From Aeromicrobium sp. Sec7.5 (GTDB lineage: Bacteria; Actinomycetota; Actinomycetes; Propionibacteriales; Nocardioidaceae): DNA of 64,000 nt. This document shows, piece by piece, positions 18,066 to 26,847 of this stretch. Made by a program: the position numbers and the translations under genes. Position 1 is the first letter of the stretch, and each line of letters begins with the position of its first letter. Under the pieces are notes generated by a model. The model ran no database searches, had not been told where the DNA came from, and saw only the letters and a program-made list of their open reading frames with translations. The stretch covers positions 620,001 to 684,000 of the forward strand of contig NZ_JBAJIJ010000001.1 in the NCBI RefSeq assembly GCF_036867135.1, in the 5' to 3' direction.

Positions 18066-18926
18066 ATGCCGGAGATGCCCGAGGTCGACGCGCTCGTGGC
18101 CGACCTGCGCGCCCGCATGGTGGGGGCGGTCGTGGCTGGGGTCGAGCCGGCCTCCTTCGCGGTGCTGAAGACCTTCGACCCTCCGCCGGACGCCCTGCTG
18201 GGCCTCACCGTCACCGGCCTGCACCGGCACGGCAAGTTCATCGACATCGACGTCGACGGCCTGCACCTCGTGGTCCACCTCGCCAAGGCCGGATGGATCC
18301 GGTGGTCCGACGACCTCGCACCGAAGCGGGTCAAGATGGGCCCCGGTCCCATCGCCCTGCGCGTGCGCCTCGACCACGGTGACGGTCCCACGATCGGCTT
18401 CGACCTCACCGAGGCGGGCACGCGCAAGGGTTTGGCGGTCTACGTCGTGCGCGACCCGGCCGACGTGCCGGGAATCGCCGCGCTTGGCCCCGACCCGCTC
18501 GCGGACGGCTTCGAGCTGCGTCCCCTGCTGGAGCGACGCATGCAGGTCAAGCGACTGCTGCGCGACCAGAAGATCCTGGCCGGCATCGGCAACGCCTACA
18601 GCGACGAGATCCTGCACGCCGCGAAGCTGTCGCCGTTCGCGATCGCCGAGTCGCTCGACGACGGCGAGGTGACCCGGCTGGAGGCCGCGATCCACGACGT
18701 CCTGACGCAGGCCCTCGAGGAGGCGCACGGCAAGCCACCGACCGAGCTCAAGGACGACAAGCGCACCCGCATGCGCGTGCACGGTCGGGCCGGCGAGGCG
18801 TGCCCGGTGTGCGGCGACACGGTCGCGGAGGTCGTCTTCGCCGACTCCTCGCTGCAGTACTGCCCGACCTGCCAGACCGGCGGCACGCCGCTCAAGGACC
18901 GCTCCACGAGCAAGTTCGTGAAGTAG
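18066..18926 (+). CDS. Fpg/Nei family DNA glycosylase
   Basis: 286 residues. It begins MPEMPEVD, giving the catalytic N-terminal Pro2 and Glu3 of the family (normally MPELPEVE). The helix-two-turn-helix segment is QKILAGIGNAYSDEILH. A C-terminal zinc finger has CPVCGD and CPTCQ pairs, although the exposed arginine loop differs from classic Fpg. The enzyme removes oxidised bases and nicks the strand (base excision repair). Fpg and Nei cannot be separated with confidence by eye. It converges on mnhG with one base between the stop codons. Confidence 0.92.
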   Translation: MPEMPEVDALVADLRARMVGAVVAGVEPASFAVLKTFDPPPDALLGLTVTGLHRHGKFIDIDVDGLHLVVHLAKAGWIRWSDDLAPKRVKMGPGPIALRVRLDHGDGPTIGFDLTEAGTRKGLAVYVVRDPADVPGIAALGPDPLADGFELRPLLERRMQVKRLLRDQKILAGIGNAYSDEILHAAKLSPFAIAESLDDGEVTRLEAAIHDVLTQALEEAHGKPPTELKDDKRTRMRVHGRAGEACPVCGDTVAEVVFADSSLQYCPTCQTGGTPLKDRSTSKFVK

Positions 18927-18927
18927 G

Positions 18928-19245
18928 TCAGTCCTCGAGGTCGTTGCGCGAGAGCCGGTCGGAGTCGAGCAGGCCGATGCGGTGCGAGGCGCGCCCCACC
19001 ATGTGCGAGGCCACGGGTGCGGTGAGCAGCTGGAAGGCGACGATCAGCACGATCGTGGTGGTGGCGGCCACCGACTGCAGGCGCAGGCCAAGACCCACCA
19101 GGATGCAGATCAGTCCGAGGGTCTGGGGCTTGGTGGCCGCGTGCATGCGGGAGAACACGTCCGGGAACCGCACGAGGGCGATCGCTGCGGCGAGGGCGAG
19201 CAGGGCACCCAGCACGAGGAAGAAGCCGGCGACGACGTCGATCAT
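18928..19245 (-). CDS. mnhG: Mrp Na+/H+ antiporter subunit G
   Basis: 105 residues, three hydrophobic segments. The motif RFPDVFSRMHAATKPQTLG is the MnhG/PhaG signature. It is a small membrane subunit of the multi-subunit Mrp antiporter and last gene of the operon. Its ATG overlaps the mnhF stop (ATGA). A charged C-terminal tail (SDRLSRNDLED) is cytoplasmic by inference. Confidence 0.93.
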   Translation of the reverse strand: MIDVVAGFFLVLGALLALAAAIALVRFPDVFSRMHAATKPQTLGLICILVGLGLRLQSVAATTTIVLIVAFQLLTAPVASHMVGRASHRIGLLDSDRLSRNDLED

Positions 19246-19541
19246 GTCCGTCCCTCCCGATCGCGGTCCGTGCGCTCCGACGGTCCGTCGTCACGTGCGG
19301 CGAACCGGGCGATGCTGACCGACCCGAGGAAGCCGACGAGGGCCAGGGTGACGATGATCGGCAGCGTCGTGGTGTGGCGCCCGATCGCGGCCTCGATGCC
19401 GATGGCCCCCGCCGTGGCGGCCACGAAGACGTCGGTGGCCACGGTGCGATCCAGCGTGGTGGGACCGCGGATGATGCGGATGAGGCAGAGGGTGCCCGTC
19501 ACGGCGAGCAGGCCGATGCAGACGAAGCCGACCGTGATCAC
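19242..19541 (-). CDS. mnhF: Mrp Na+/H+ antiporter subunit F
   Basis: 99 residues, three membrane helices. The core IRIIRGPTTLDRTVATDVF matches MnhF (the P-T-x-D-R motif). It is a short membrane subunit whose role in assembly is not fully defined in the family. The GTG start overlaps the mnhE stop as GTGA, and its own stop overlaps mnhG. The C-terminus is basic/acidic (RDDGPSERTDRDREG). Confidence 0.93.
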   Translation of the reverse strand: MITVGFVCIGLLAVTGTLCLIRIIRGPTTLDRTVATDVFVAATAGAIGIEAAIGRHTTTLPIIVTLALVGFLGSVSIARFAARDDGPSERTDRDREGRT

Positions 19542-20074
19542 GAGGTCACCTCCGGAGTGCTCGCGCCGGAGCCCGTGCAGTAGGCGTCGCGCTCGGCGCG
19601 TGAGCCGAGCGCGGCGATGACGCGACGCTCCTGGGCGAGCACCTCGGCCTCGACCCGGTCGAGGTCCTGCTCGCCGTCGAGGACGTGGAGCGTCAGGATG
19701 CCCTCGTCGTCATCGAGCTCGATCAGGAGCGTGCCCGGCACGAGCGAGACGAGCTCACCGGTCAGCACGAGCAGGAGGTCCGACCGGGTGTGCAGCTGGA
19801 CCTGGATCACCGCGCTGCGCCCGAGGGCCTTCGGGCGCACGGCGAGCCACGCGACCTGGAGGCTGGCGACCACGAGGTCGAACGCGAAGCGCGACACCAG
19901 CACGGCGAACGGCCAGGGGCGGAACGATCCACCCCAGTCGGCCTTGGGGAACGGGAAGACCACGAGCACCACGAGCGAGACGAGGACGCCGCCCACCACC
20001 AGGATGGGCGTGATCTCGCCCCACATCAGGAGCCACAGCAGGGTCAGGCCGAGCACGGCGGTCCAGCGGATCAC
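19538..20074 (-). CDS. mnhE: Mrp Na+/H+ antiporter subunit E
   Basis: 178 residues. Two N-terminal helices (LGLTLLWLLMWGEITPILVV, then LVSLVVLVVFPF) precede a cytoplasmic domain with LVSLVPGTLLIELDDDEGIL, the typical MnhE strand motif. The C-terminal 30 residues (RAERDAYCTGSGASTPEVTS) look like a non-conserved tail. The GTG start overlaps the mnhD stop. MnhE belongs to the hydrophilic/membrane interface of the complex. Confidence 0.92.
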   Translation of the reverse strand: MIRWTAVLGLTLLWLLMWGEITPILVVGGVLVSLVVLVVFPFPKADWGGSFRPWPFAVLVSRFAFDLVVASLQVAWLAVRPKALGRSAVIQVQLHTRSDLLLVLTGELVSLVPGTLLIELDDDEGILTLHVLDGEQDLDRVEAEVLAQERRVIAALGSRAERDAYCTGSGASTPEVTS

Positions 20075-21639
20075 GGCACATCACCCAGCACCGCGTCGAT
20101 GTACGGAGTGCGCTCGACGAGCTCGTCGGCGGCACGCTGGCTGACGCCGATGAGCGGTCCGGCGGCCACCGTGAGCGCGACCGAGAAGGTCACGAGGGCG
20201 AGCGTCGGCAGCGCCATGCCGCGCGGGAGTCGCAGGACCTTGTCCTCGACGGTGGTGGTGGTGTCCGGGTGGAGACCGCCGGTGGCCGGGACGTCGTCGT
20301 CGACGTGCTCGTCACGCGGCTGCCAGAAGGCGCGGTTCCACGCCTTCGCGACGGCGTAGAGAGTCAGCAGGCTCACGGCCAGGCCGGCGCCGACGCCGGT
20401 GTAGGCGAGCCAGTCGCCCGACGCGGTCCCGGCCTGGATCAGGGCCAGCTTGCCGAGGAATCCCGAGAACGGCGGGATCCCGGCCAGGTTCATGGCAGGG
20501 ACGAAGAACAGGATCGCCAGGACGGGGGCCGCCCGGGCCAGCCCGCCGAGCCGGTCCAGCTGGGTGGTGCCGGTGCGGTACTCGATCAACCCCGCCACCA
20601 GGAACAGGGCCGTCTGCACCGTGATGTGGTGGACGACGTAGAAGATGGCGCCGGCGTAGCCCGCCTCGGTCGCGAGCGCGATGCCGAACAGCATGTAGCC
20701 GATGTGGCTGACGAGCGTGAACGACAGCAGACGTTTGATGTCGGACTGCGCGACCGCGCCGAGGATGCCGACGACCATCGTGAGGATCGCGGCGCACAGC
20801 AGCAGCGTGCGCAGCGGCTGGTCGGGGAACACCGTGGTCTGCACCCGGATGATGGCGTAGACGCCGACCTTCGTGAGCAGCCCGGCGAACACGGCGGTGA
20901 CCGGGGCGGGGGCGGTGGGGTAGGAGTCCGGCAACCAGGCCGAGAGCGGGAAGATCGCGGCCTTGATCGAGAACGTCAGCAGCAGCATGAGCTGCAGCAC
21001 GAGCTGCACCGGCTCGGGCAGCGCGGCGATGCGATCGGGCAGTGCTGCGAGGTTGACCGTGCCCGTGGCGGCGTAGACCGCGGCGATCGAGATCAGGAAG
21101 AGCACCGACGAGATCAGGCTGACGATGACGTAGATCGTGCCCGCCCGCACCCGGGCCTCCGTGCCGCCCAGGGTGATCAGCACGTAGCTCGCGGCGAGCA
21201 GGATCTCGAAGCCGACGAACAGGTTGAACAGGTCGGCCGACAGGAAGGCGGCGGAGACGCCGGCGCTCAACACGAGGAACGTGGGGTGGAACACCGACAG
21301 CGGGGTGTCGCGACCGAACTCGACGATGCCCTGACCGAACGAGTACAGCAGCACCGAGAGCGTCACGATCGTGGAGACGACGAGCAGCAGGGCGGAGAGC
21401 CGGTCGGCGACCAGGCTGATGCCGAGGTCGGCGGGCCAGCCGCCGACGTTGACGGCCTGTGGACCGAGCTGGTCGGCGCGCCACAGCAGGGCGCCCGCGG
21501 CGACGACCACGATCGACAGCGCGACGATGCTGATGATGCGCTGCGCCCGGGCCGAGCGACCGAACGCCAGGCAGAGTCCGGCGCCGAGCAGCGGCACGAT
21601 GACCGGCACCAGCACGATCTGGCTCGCGAGGTGGTTCAT
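20071..21639 (-). CDS. mnhD: Mrp Na+/H+ antiporter subunit D
   Basis: 522 residues, about fourteen helices, homologous to NuoM/NuoN proton-pumping subunits of complex I. The sequence has the FEILLAASYVLITLGG segment with the key glutamate on helix 5 and TFSIKAAIFPLSAWLPDSYP with the conserved Lys and the downstream VVHHITVQTALFLVAG. MnhD forms one of the two antiporter-like modules. The ATG at 21639 overlaps the mnhC stop as ATGA. A hydrophilic insertion near the C-terminus (QPRDEHVDDDVPATGG) is acidic, as in mnhC. Confidence 0.95.
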   Translation of the reverse strand: MNHLASQIVLVPVIVPLLGAGLCLAFGRSARAQRIISIVALSIVVVAAGALLWRADQLGPQAVNVGGWPADLGISLVADRLSALLLVVSTIVTLSVLLYSFGQGIVEFGRDTPLSVFHPTFLVLSAGVSAAFLSADLFNLFVGFEILLAASYVLITLGGTEARVRAGTIYVIVSLISSVLFLISIAAVYAATGTVNLAALPDRIAALPEPVQLVLQLMLLLTFSIKAAIFPLSAWLPDSYPTAPAPVTAVFAGLLTKVGVYAIIRVQTTVFPDQPLRTLLLCAAILTMVVGILGAVAQSDIKRLLSFTLVSHIGYMLFGIALATEAGYAGAIFYVVHHITVQTALFLVAGLIEYRTGTTQLDRLGGLARAAPVLAILFFVPAMNLAGIPPFSGFLGKLALIQAGTASGDWLAYTGVGAGLAVSLLTLYAVAKAWNRAFWQPRDEHVDDDVPATGGLHPDTTTTVEDKVLRLPRGMALPTLALVTFSVALTVAAGPLIGVSQRAADELVERTPYIDAVLGDVP

Positions 21640-22133
21640 CGGGGGTCTCCGTCGTCGGGGCTCTCGTCGTCCTCGTCGTTCTCGCGGGTGAGCTCGTCGT
21701 TGATCGAGGGGAGGTCGGCACCCTCCTCCTCGGGGAGCGACTCGTCGACCTCGTCGAAGCTGCCCGACATGTCGTCGCGCTCGGCTCGCCGCATCACGAG
21801 GGAGTCCTCGACGTCGTCCTGCACGTCGTCGTGTCCCTCGAGCTGCCACGTGCGGTAGGCCAGCGCCAGCCCGAAGGCGGTGACGCCCAGCGTGATGACG
21901 ACGGCCGTGAGCGCCATGGCCTGGGGAAGGGGATCGGCCATGCGCTCGTCGGACGCGCCCACGATGGGGGCCGCGCCGGGAGGCCCGGAGGCCACGATGA
22001 AGAACAGGTTGACGCCGTTGCCGAGCAGCACGAAGCCCACGAGGACACGGGTGAGGCTGCGCTCGAGCACGAGTGTCGTGCCGCATGCCACGAGCACGCC
22101 GATCGCGAAGATCAGGGCCAGGTCCACACTCAT
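21636..22133 (-). CDS. mnhC: Mrp Na+/H+ antiporter subunit C with acidic tail
   Basis: 165 residues, NuoK-like. Three helices occupy residues 1-105 (VLERSLTRVLVGFVLLGNGV is the conserved helix). From about residue 115 the protein continues as a strongly acidic tail (SLPEEEGADLPSINDE, TRENDEDDESPDDGD), which makes it longer than the usual 110-130 residues. The tail may be a cation-collecting or regulatory extension; that is inference. It is separated from mnhAB by 100 bases that contain a palindromic repeat, the only gap in an otherwise overlapping operon. Confidence 0.92.
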   Translation of the reverse strand: MSVDLALIFAIGVLVACGTTLVLERSLTRVLVGFVLLGNGVNLFFIVASGPPGAAPIVGASDERMADPLPQAMALTAVVITLGVTAFGLALAYRTWQLEGHDDVQDDVEDSLVMRRAERDDMSGSFDEVDESLPEEEGADLPSINDELTRENDEDDESPDDGDPR

Positions 22134-22171
22134 CGCGGCACCTCCATCGGCTCGTGTGCGTCGTGAGGGGC

Positions 22172-22217
22172 GGTGGCTTCGAGGCTCGTCGCCAGGGCTC
22201 CTCGCACCTCAGCCGAC
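22172..22217. repeat. TTCGAGGCTC palindromic repeat between mnhAB and mnhC
   Basis: The block runs GGTGGCTTCGAGGCTC, then CGTCGCCAGGGCTCCTCG and finally CACCTCAGCCGAC. Related copies are at 35132-35179, 46311-46353 and 46626-46660. It occupies much of the 100-base space between two subunit genes whose other junctions all overlap, so it looks inserted. Confidence 0.8.
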
Positions 22218-22233
22218 GGGTTCAGGTGCGCGT

Positions 22234-25068
22234 TCACACGCCCACCGCCTGGTCCTCGTCGGCGACGTGCTGGTCGATGCCGCCGCCGAGGCTGCGGAGC
22301 ACGTCGAGGGCCAGGCCGATCACGACGAGGTACACGCCGATGTCGAAGAAGACCGAGGTGACCAGGTGCAGCTCGCCGAGCGGCCCGAGTGGGATGTCGA
22401 CGATGGCGCTCTGCAGCACCCCGCCCCCCAGCAACGTCGGGAGCAGGCCGGCCAGGGCGGCCACGGCGAGGCCGAGCCCGAGCACGAGACCGGCGTCGAC
22501 GGGGGCGGCGGCGTCGAGCTCCTTGCGGCCGCCGACGAGGTACCGCACCATCAGCGCGAGTCCGGCGATCAGGCCACCCGCGAAGCCGCCACCCGGCTCG
22601 TAGTGACCCACGAGCATGATGTAGATCGAGTAGATGATCACGGCGTGGAAGACCAGCCGGGTCACGACCTCGAAGACCACCGACCGGCGCGCCGAGCGCA
22701 CCGTCTCGACGCGCTGCAGCCACCGTTGCGATCCTGAGCCCGCCGGCACGCGCGTGATGCGCTCGGCCCGGTCGGTCAGCAGGTGGATCAGGCTCGCGAC
22801 GCCGGTGGCGGCGACGACGAGGACCGACAGCTCACCGAGGGTGTCCCAGGAGCGGATGTCGACCAGCGTGATGTTGACGACGTTGTAGCCGCCGCCGAAG
22901 CTCTCGGCGGGTCCGGCGAACCGGGGCCCGATCGGCTCGGCGGTGCGGGCCGTGGCGGTCAGCAGGGCGAGCCCGGCCACGACGCCGCCCGTGACGAGAC
23001 CGGCGATGACGCGGACCCAGCGGTCGGAGGTGAACGGGCGCTCGGAGAAGAACGGGGGGAGGCGCCGCAGGACCAGCACGAACGTGACGAGCAGGAAGGT
23101 CTCGACGAGGAACTGGGTCAGGGCCAGGTCGGGCGCGCCGTGCAGCACGAACAGCAGGGCGGTGCCGTAGCCGGTGACCCCCACGAGCAGGACGGCACGG
23201 AGGCGGCGTCGTGACCGCACCGCGGCGATCGCCGCGACGACCACGAGGGCCACGACGACGACCTGGGCGGGGCGGTCGGCCAGGTCGAGGCGCATCTCGC
23301 CGTCGTGGAGGACGAACGCCCGGACGAGCATTGATCCCGGCACGAGGGCCAGCACCACGATGATCGTGCCGAGGTAGAAGGGCAGCGATCCTCGCTGGAC
23401 CCGGCCCGTGAGCTCGATCGACACGCGCTCGACCCCGCGGACGGCGGCGTAGTACGACTGCTCGGCGTCGGGCATCGGCAGCCGGTCGGTGAGCGCGTGC
23501 TGGACGGCGGCGACCGGGCGGCGGGCCACGAACAGCCCGACACCGAGCACGATCGTGACGAGCGAGAGCAGCAGCGGCAGGGTGACGCCGTGCCACAGGG
23601 TGAGCTCGAGCTCGTGGGCTCCTGCCGGGTACGCCTCACCGGCACGGCCGAGGATCTCGGTGAACCACGGACCCGCGAAGCCGGCGACGATCGATGCGGC
23701 CGCCAGGATGACGGGCGGGACGACGAACCACGGTGAGCGGCGCATGATGTCGCACGGCGGCACGTCGGCCTTGGTGGCGAACGCGCCCCACACGAACCGA
23801 GCGGTGTACGCGACCGTCAGGATCGTGCCGACGACGATGCCGCCGAGGGCCACGGCGCCCCAGGCCGCGCCGGTGTCCGAGCCGAGGTCCTCGACCGACG
23901 CGAGCACGGCCTCCTTGGCGACGAAGCCGAAGGTCGGGGGGATGCCGGCCATCGAGGCGCCGGCCACGACGGCAGCTGCGAACGGCCAGGGGAGCAGGCG
24001 CCACAAGCCGGAGAGGTCGCGCAGGTCGCGCGTTCCCGCGCTGCGGTCGATGATGCCGACCACGAGGAACAGGGTGGACTTGAAGAGCGCGTGGGCGACG
24101 ACCATCGCCAGGCCGGCGACCGCGGCCGAGCGCGTGCCGATCGACGCTATCAGGGTCAGGAAGCCGAGCTGGCTGACCGTGCCGTAGGCCAGCAGCAGCT
24201 TGACGTCGTACTGCCGCAGCGCGCGGAGTCCGCCGATGACCATCGTGACCATGCCGAGCGTCACGAGGACCGGACGCCACCACGGGAGGTCGGCATAGGC
24301 GGGCGCCAGCACGGCCACCAGGAAGATGCCCGCCTTCACCATGGCCGCGGCGTGCAGGTAGGCGCTGACGGGCGTGGGTGCGGCCATCGCGCCCGGCAGC
24401 CAGAAGTGGAACGGGACGAGGGCGGACTTGGAGACCGCGCCGACGAGGGCCAGCGCCACGGCGACCTGGACCGTCGTGGTGGCCTCGGGAGGATTCGCGA
24501 CGATCTCGCTGAGGAGGGGGGATCCCGACGTGAGGTGGAGGATCACCAGGCCGGCGAGCATCGCGAGGCCGCCGAGCGTCGTGACCAGGAGAGCGTTCAT
24601 GGCCGCGCGGCGGTTGGCGCGGCGCTCGGGGTTGTGGCCCACGAGCAGGTACGACAGGACCGTCGTGAGCTCCCAGAACACGTAGAGGAGGTAGACGTTG
24701 TCGGCGAGGACCAGGCCGAGCATCGAACCCGCGAACGCCGTGAAGACCGCGCTGAAGCGCCAGATCTCGGTGTCGCCCGGCTTGAAGTACCACCCGCAGT
24801 AGAACAGCACGAGCGCGCCGACGCCCGTGACCAGCAGCGAGAACGGGCCGCTGACCTCGCCGAGGCGCAGAGAGATGTTGAGACCGAGGCCCGGGACCCA
24901 CTCGACGTCCTGCGTCACGGTGCCGCCCGCGACGACCTGCGGGAGCAGCCACGCGAAGCACGCGGCCGGCACGAGGGCGAGCACCAGGAACGCTCGGCGG
25001 TCGAGGAGCCGGACCAGGGCAGGGGACGCCGCTGCGGCCACGAGGTGCGCAGTCAGCAGGGTGATCAT
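22234..25068 (-). CDS. mnhA: Fused Mrp Na+/H+ antiporter subunits A and B
   Basis: 944 residues. Residues 1 to about 550 are NuoL-like (VFWELTTVLSYLLVGHNPER with the functional glutamate; ALVPFHFWLPGAMAAPTPVSAYLHAAAMVKAGIF spans the conserved lysine region, quoted in parts). A linker follows, then DUF4040-like helices (GAPDLALTQFLVETFLLVTF). A C-terminal MnhB domain (residues about 800-930) contains YSIYIMLVGHYEPGGGFAGG. Separate A and B genes occur in firmicutes; fusion is common in actinobacteria. The ATG at 25068 opens the operon; TACACT at 25078-25083 is a possible -10. The complex exports Na+ and supports pH homeostasis. Confidence 0.94.
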   Translation of the reverse strand: MITLLTAHLVAAAASPALVRLLDRRAFLVLALVPAACFAWLLPQVVAGGTVTQDVEWVPGLGLNISLRLGEVSGPFSLLVTGVGALVLFYCGWYFKPGDTEIWRFSAVFTAFAGSMLGLVLADNVYLLYVFWELTTVLSYLLVGHNPERRANRRAAMNALLVTTLGGLAMLAGLVILHLTSGSPLLSEIVANPPEATTTVQVAVALALVGAVSKSALVPFHFWLPGAMAAPTPVSAYLHAAAMVKAGIFLVAVLAPAYADLPWWRPVLVTLGMVTMVIGGLRALRQYDVKLLLAYGTVSQLGFLTLIASIGTRSAAVAGLAMVVAHALFKSTLFLVVGIIDRSAGTRDLRDLSGLWRLLPWPFAAAVVAGASMAGIPPTFGFVAKEAVLASVEDLGSDTGAAWGAVALGGIVVGTILTVAYTARFVWGAFATKADVPPCDIMRRSPWFVVPPVILAAASIVAGFAGPWFTEILGRAGEAYPAGAHELELTLWHGVTLPLLLSLVTIVLGVGLFVARRPVAAVQHALTDRLPMPDAEQSYYAAVRGVERVSIELTGRVQRGSLPFYLGTIIVVLALVPGSMLVRAFVLHDGEMRLDLADRPAQVVVVALVVVAAIAAVRSRRRLRAVLLVGVTGYGTALLFVLHGAPDLALTQFLVETFLLVTFVLVLRRLPPFFSERPFTSDRWVRVIAGLVTGGVVAGLALLTATARTAEPIGPRFAGPAESFGGGYNVVNITLVDIRSWDTLGELSVLVVAATGVASLIHLLTDRAERITRVPAGSGSQRWLQRVETVRSARRSVVFEVVTRLVFHAVIIYSIYIMLVGHYEPGGGFAGGLIAGLALMVRYLVGGRKELDAAAPVDAGLVLGLGLAVAALAGLLPTLLGGGVLQSAIVDIPLGPLGELHLVTSVFFDIGVYLVVIGLALDVLRSLGGGIDQHVADEDQAVGV

Positions 25069-25150
25069 CCGACGATCAGTGTACGGGGGCGGCCGCGCGG
25101 CCGCCCCTCGCAGCGGACCACCTCGCCATGCCTCTCACGGCCTCGTGCGG

Positions 25151-25156
25151 GACGAT
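25151..25156 (+). promoter_or_regulatory. -10-like element of PatB-like gene
   Basis: GACGAT lies six bases before the ATG at 25163. Confidence 0.35.
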
Positions 25157-25162
25157 GGCGGC

Positions 25163-26296
25163 ATGCGACCGCTGCGTGAGCTGTCCCTGCCCGAGCTTCG
25201 AGCCAGGACGAGCCTGAAGTGGTCGGCGTACGGCCCGGACGTCCTGCCGCTGTGGGTCGCGGAGATGGACGCTCCGCTCGCGCCGGCCGTCACCCGGGTG
25301 CTGGCGGACGTGGCCGCATCGGGCGACCTCGGGTACCCCACGGACGACGGCGACCTGGCCGCGGCGTTCCGCGCCTTCGCCCGGGGGCGCTGGGCCTGGG
25401 AGCCCGGCGTCGCCCTGCCGGTCGCCGACGTCATGACCGGCGTCGTCGAGGCGCTGCGCCTGACCCGCCGCGACGTCGTGATCGTGACCCCGCCGGTCTA
25501 TCCACCGTTCTTCGACGCCGTAGATCTCGTCGGTGCGCGACGGGTCGACGCGCCGCTCGGCGGCGACTGGCTCCTGGATCTCGAGCGGCTCGAGGCCGCC
25601 TTCGCGGCCCACGCCGGCCGGGCGACGTTCCTGCTGTGCAACCCGCACAACCCCACCTCGATCGCCCCCGGGCGGCCCGAGCTCCTGCACGTCGCCGAGC
25701 TGGCGCGTCGGCACGAGGTCCGGGTCGTGGTCGACGAGATCCATGCCCCGCTGGCCGACCCGGTGCGTTTCGTCCCGTACCTGTCGTTGCCCGGGGCCGA
25801 GGACGCCTTCGTCGTGACCTCGGCCTCCAAGGCCTGGAACCTGGCGGGCGTGAAGGCGGCCCTGCTGCTGGCGGGCGCCGAGGCCGCCCCGCAGGTGCAG
25901 GACCTGCCGCCGTTGGTCGCCCACGGGGTGAGCCACCTGGGGTCGCAGGTCCAGGTGGCGGCGCTGACCGACGGGCTCGAGTGGCTGGAGGCCGTCCGGG
26001 CCGATCTCGCCGAGAACCGGCGCATCGTCGCGGACCTGCTCGACCAGCACCTGCCCCGGGCCAGCGTCGTCATGGGCCACGACTCCTACCTCGCCTGGCT
26101 CGACCTGTCCGCGTACGGGCTCGGAGGCGAGGCGGCCGAGGTGCTGCGCGAGCGTGCCGGCGTCGCGCTGGGTCTGGGCTCGCCGTTCCGCGGTGGTGAC
26201 GGGCGAGGGGGACCCGACTTCGCGCGCCTCAACTACGCCACGACGCCGGAGGTCCTGGCCGCGGCCTTCGACCGGCTCGGTGCTGTCCTCTCCTAG
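25163..26296 (+). CDS. PatB/MalY-type PLP-dependent C-S lyase (aminotransferase class I/II fold)
   Basis: 377 residues. The start TSLKWSAYGPDVLPLWVAEM, the CNPHNPTS motif, VVVDEIHAPL and the PLP-lysine site SASKAWNLAGVKAA identify the MalY/PatB subgroup of fold-type I enzymes. Typical activity is cystathionine or other cysteine-S-conjugate beta-elimination. The open frame runs about 336 bases upstream, but the family N-terminus begins at ATG 25163, six bases after GACGAT. It is divergent from the Mrp operon across 94 bases. The substrate is unresolved. Confidence 0.9.
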   Translation: MRPLRELSLPELRARTSLKWSAYGPDVLPLWVAEMDAPLAPAVTRVLADVAASGDLGYPTDDGDLAAAFRAFARGRWAWEPGVALPVADVMTGVVEALRLTRRDVVIVTPPVYPPFFDAVDLVGARRVDAPLGGDWLLDLERLEAAFAAHAGRATFLLCNPHNPTSIAPGRPELLHVAELARRHEVRVVVDEIHAPLADPVRFVPYLSLPGAEDAFVVTSASKAWNLAGVKAALLLAGAEAAPQVQDLPPLVAHGVSHLGSQVQVAALTDGLEWLEAVRADLAENRRIVADLLDQHLPRASVVMGHDSYLAWLDLSAYGLGGEAAEVLRERAGVALGLGSPFRGGDGRGGPDFARLNYATTPEVLAAAFDRLGAVLS

Positions 26297-26345
26297 CAGC
26301 CCGATCTCGGGCCTCGGGGTACTTCCGTCGCTGCGGGACCTCTGC

Positions 26346-26351
26346 CACGCT
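26346..26351 (+). promoter_or_regulatory. -10-like element of tautomerase gene
   Basis: CACGCT is followed by six bases and the GTG at 26358. Confidence 0.35.
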
Positions 26352-26357
26352 CCTGGA

Positions 26358-26753
26358 GTGCCCTCCACCACGATCGACGTCCGCAAACGATGGACCGATG
26401 CCGAAGAGATCGCCATCATCGACGCCGTGCACGCTGCACTGGTTGCGGCATTCAGGATTCCCGAGGTCGACAAGCACATTCGGCTCGTCGAGCATGCCCC
26501 GCACCGGCTCGCCCATCCGCCGAACCTCGAGCAGCCCGAGCTCATGACGCTCGTCACCGTCGACGCCTTCTCCGGCCGGTCGGTCGAGGCGAAGCGGGCG
26601 CTGTATCGCGCCATCGTCGAGAACCTGGAGACGCTCGGCATCCCTGCGGACCACGTCTCCATCACCGTCCGCGACGTCCCTCAGGAGAACTGGGGCATCC
26701 GCGGCGGGCAAGCTGCGTGCGACGTCGACCTGGGTTTCTCCGTCAAGGTGTGA
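26358..26753 (+). CDS. Tautomerase family protein
   Basis: 131 residues of the tautomerase (4-oxalocrotonate tautomerase / MIF) superfamily. The GTG start puts proline second, so after removal of fMet the protein has the catalytic N-terminal Pro. The C-terminal pattern VRDVPQENWGIRGGQAACDV followed by DLGFSVKV is the Tautomerase_2 signature. This supports the start at 26358 over longer frames through the end of the preceding gene. Biological substrates are unknown. The only other gene nearby in the same direction is aroQ, after a 94-base gap with its own promoter. Confidence 0.88.
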   Translation: MPSTTIDVRKRWTDAEEIAIIDAVHAALVAAFRIPEVDKHIRLVEHAPHRLAHPPNLEQPELMTLVTVDAFSGRSVEAKRALYRAIVENLETLGIPADHVSITVRDVPQENWGIRGGQAACDVDLGFSVKV

Positions 26754-26835
26754 GTGATGGACCGTCGCCGGTCGCCGCGCGGCGTCGCACGCGTTCTGGT
26801 GGGCGTCGCGACGGGTCAGGTCGTCGGTGCACCGC

Positions 26836-26841
26836 TACCGT
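26836..26841 (+). promoter_or_regulatory. -10 element of aroQ
   Basis: TACCGT is six bases before the GTG at 26848 and supports that start over an in-frame GTG at 26827. Confidence 0.5.
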
Positions 26842-26847
26842 GAACTC

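Noticed and set aside
20071..25179. Very long plus-strand frames opposite the Mrp operon
   Set aside because: They are rich in Arg, Gln, Glu and His in the pattern produced by antisense reading of hydrophobic codons, without homology or ribosome sites.
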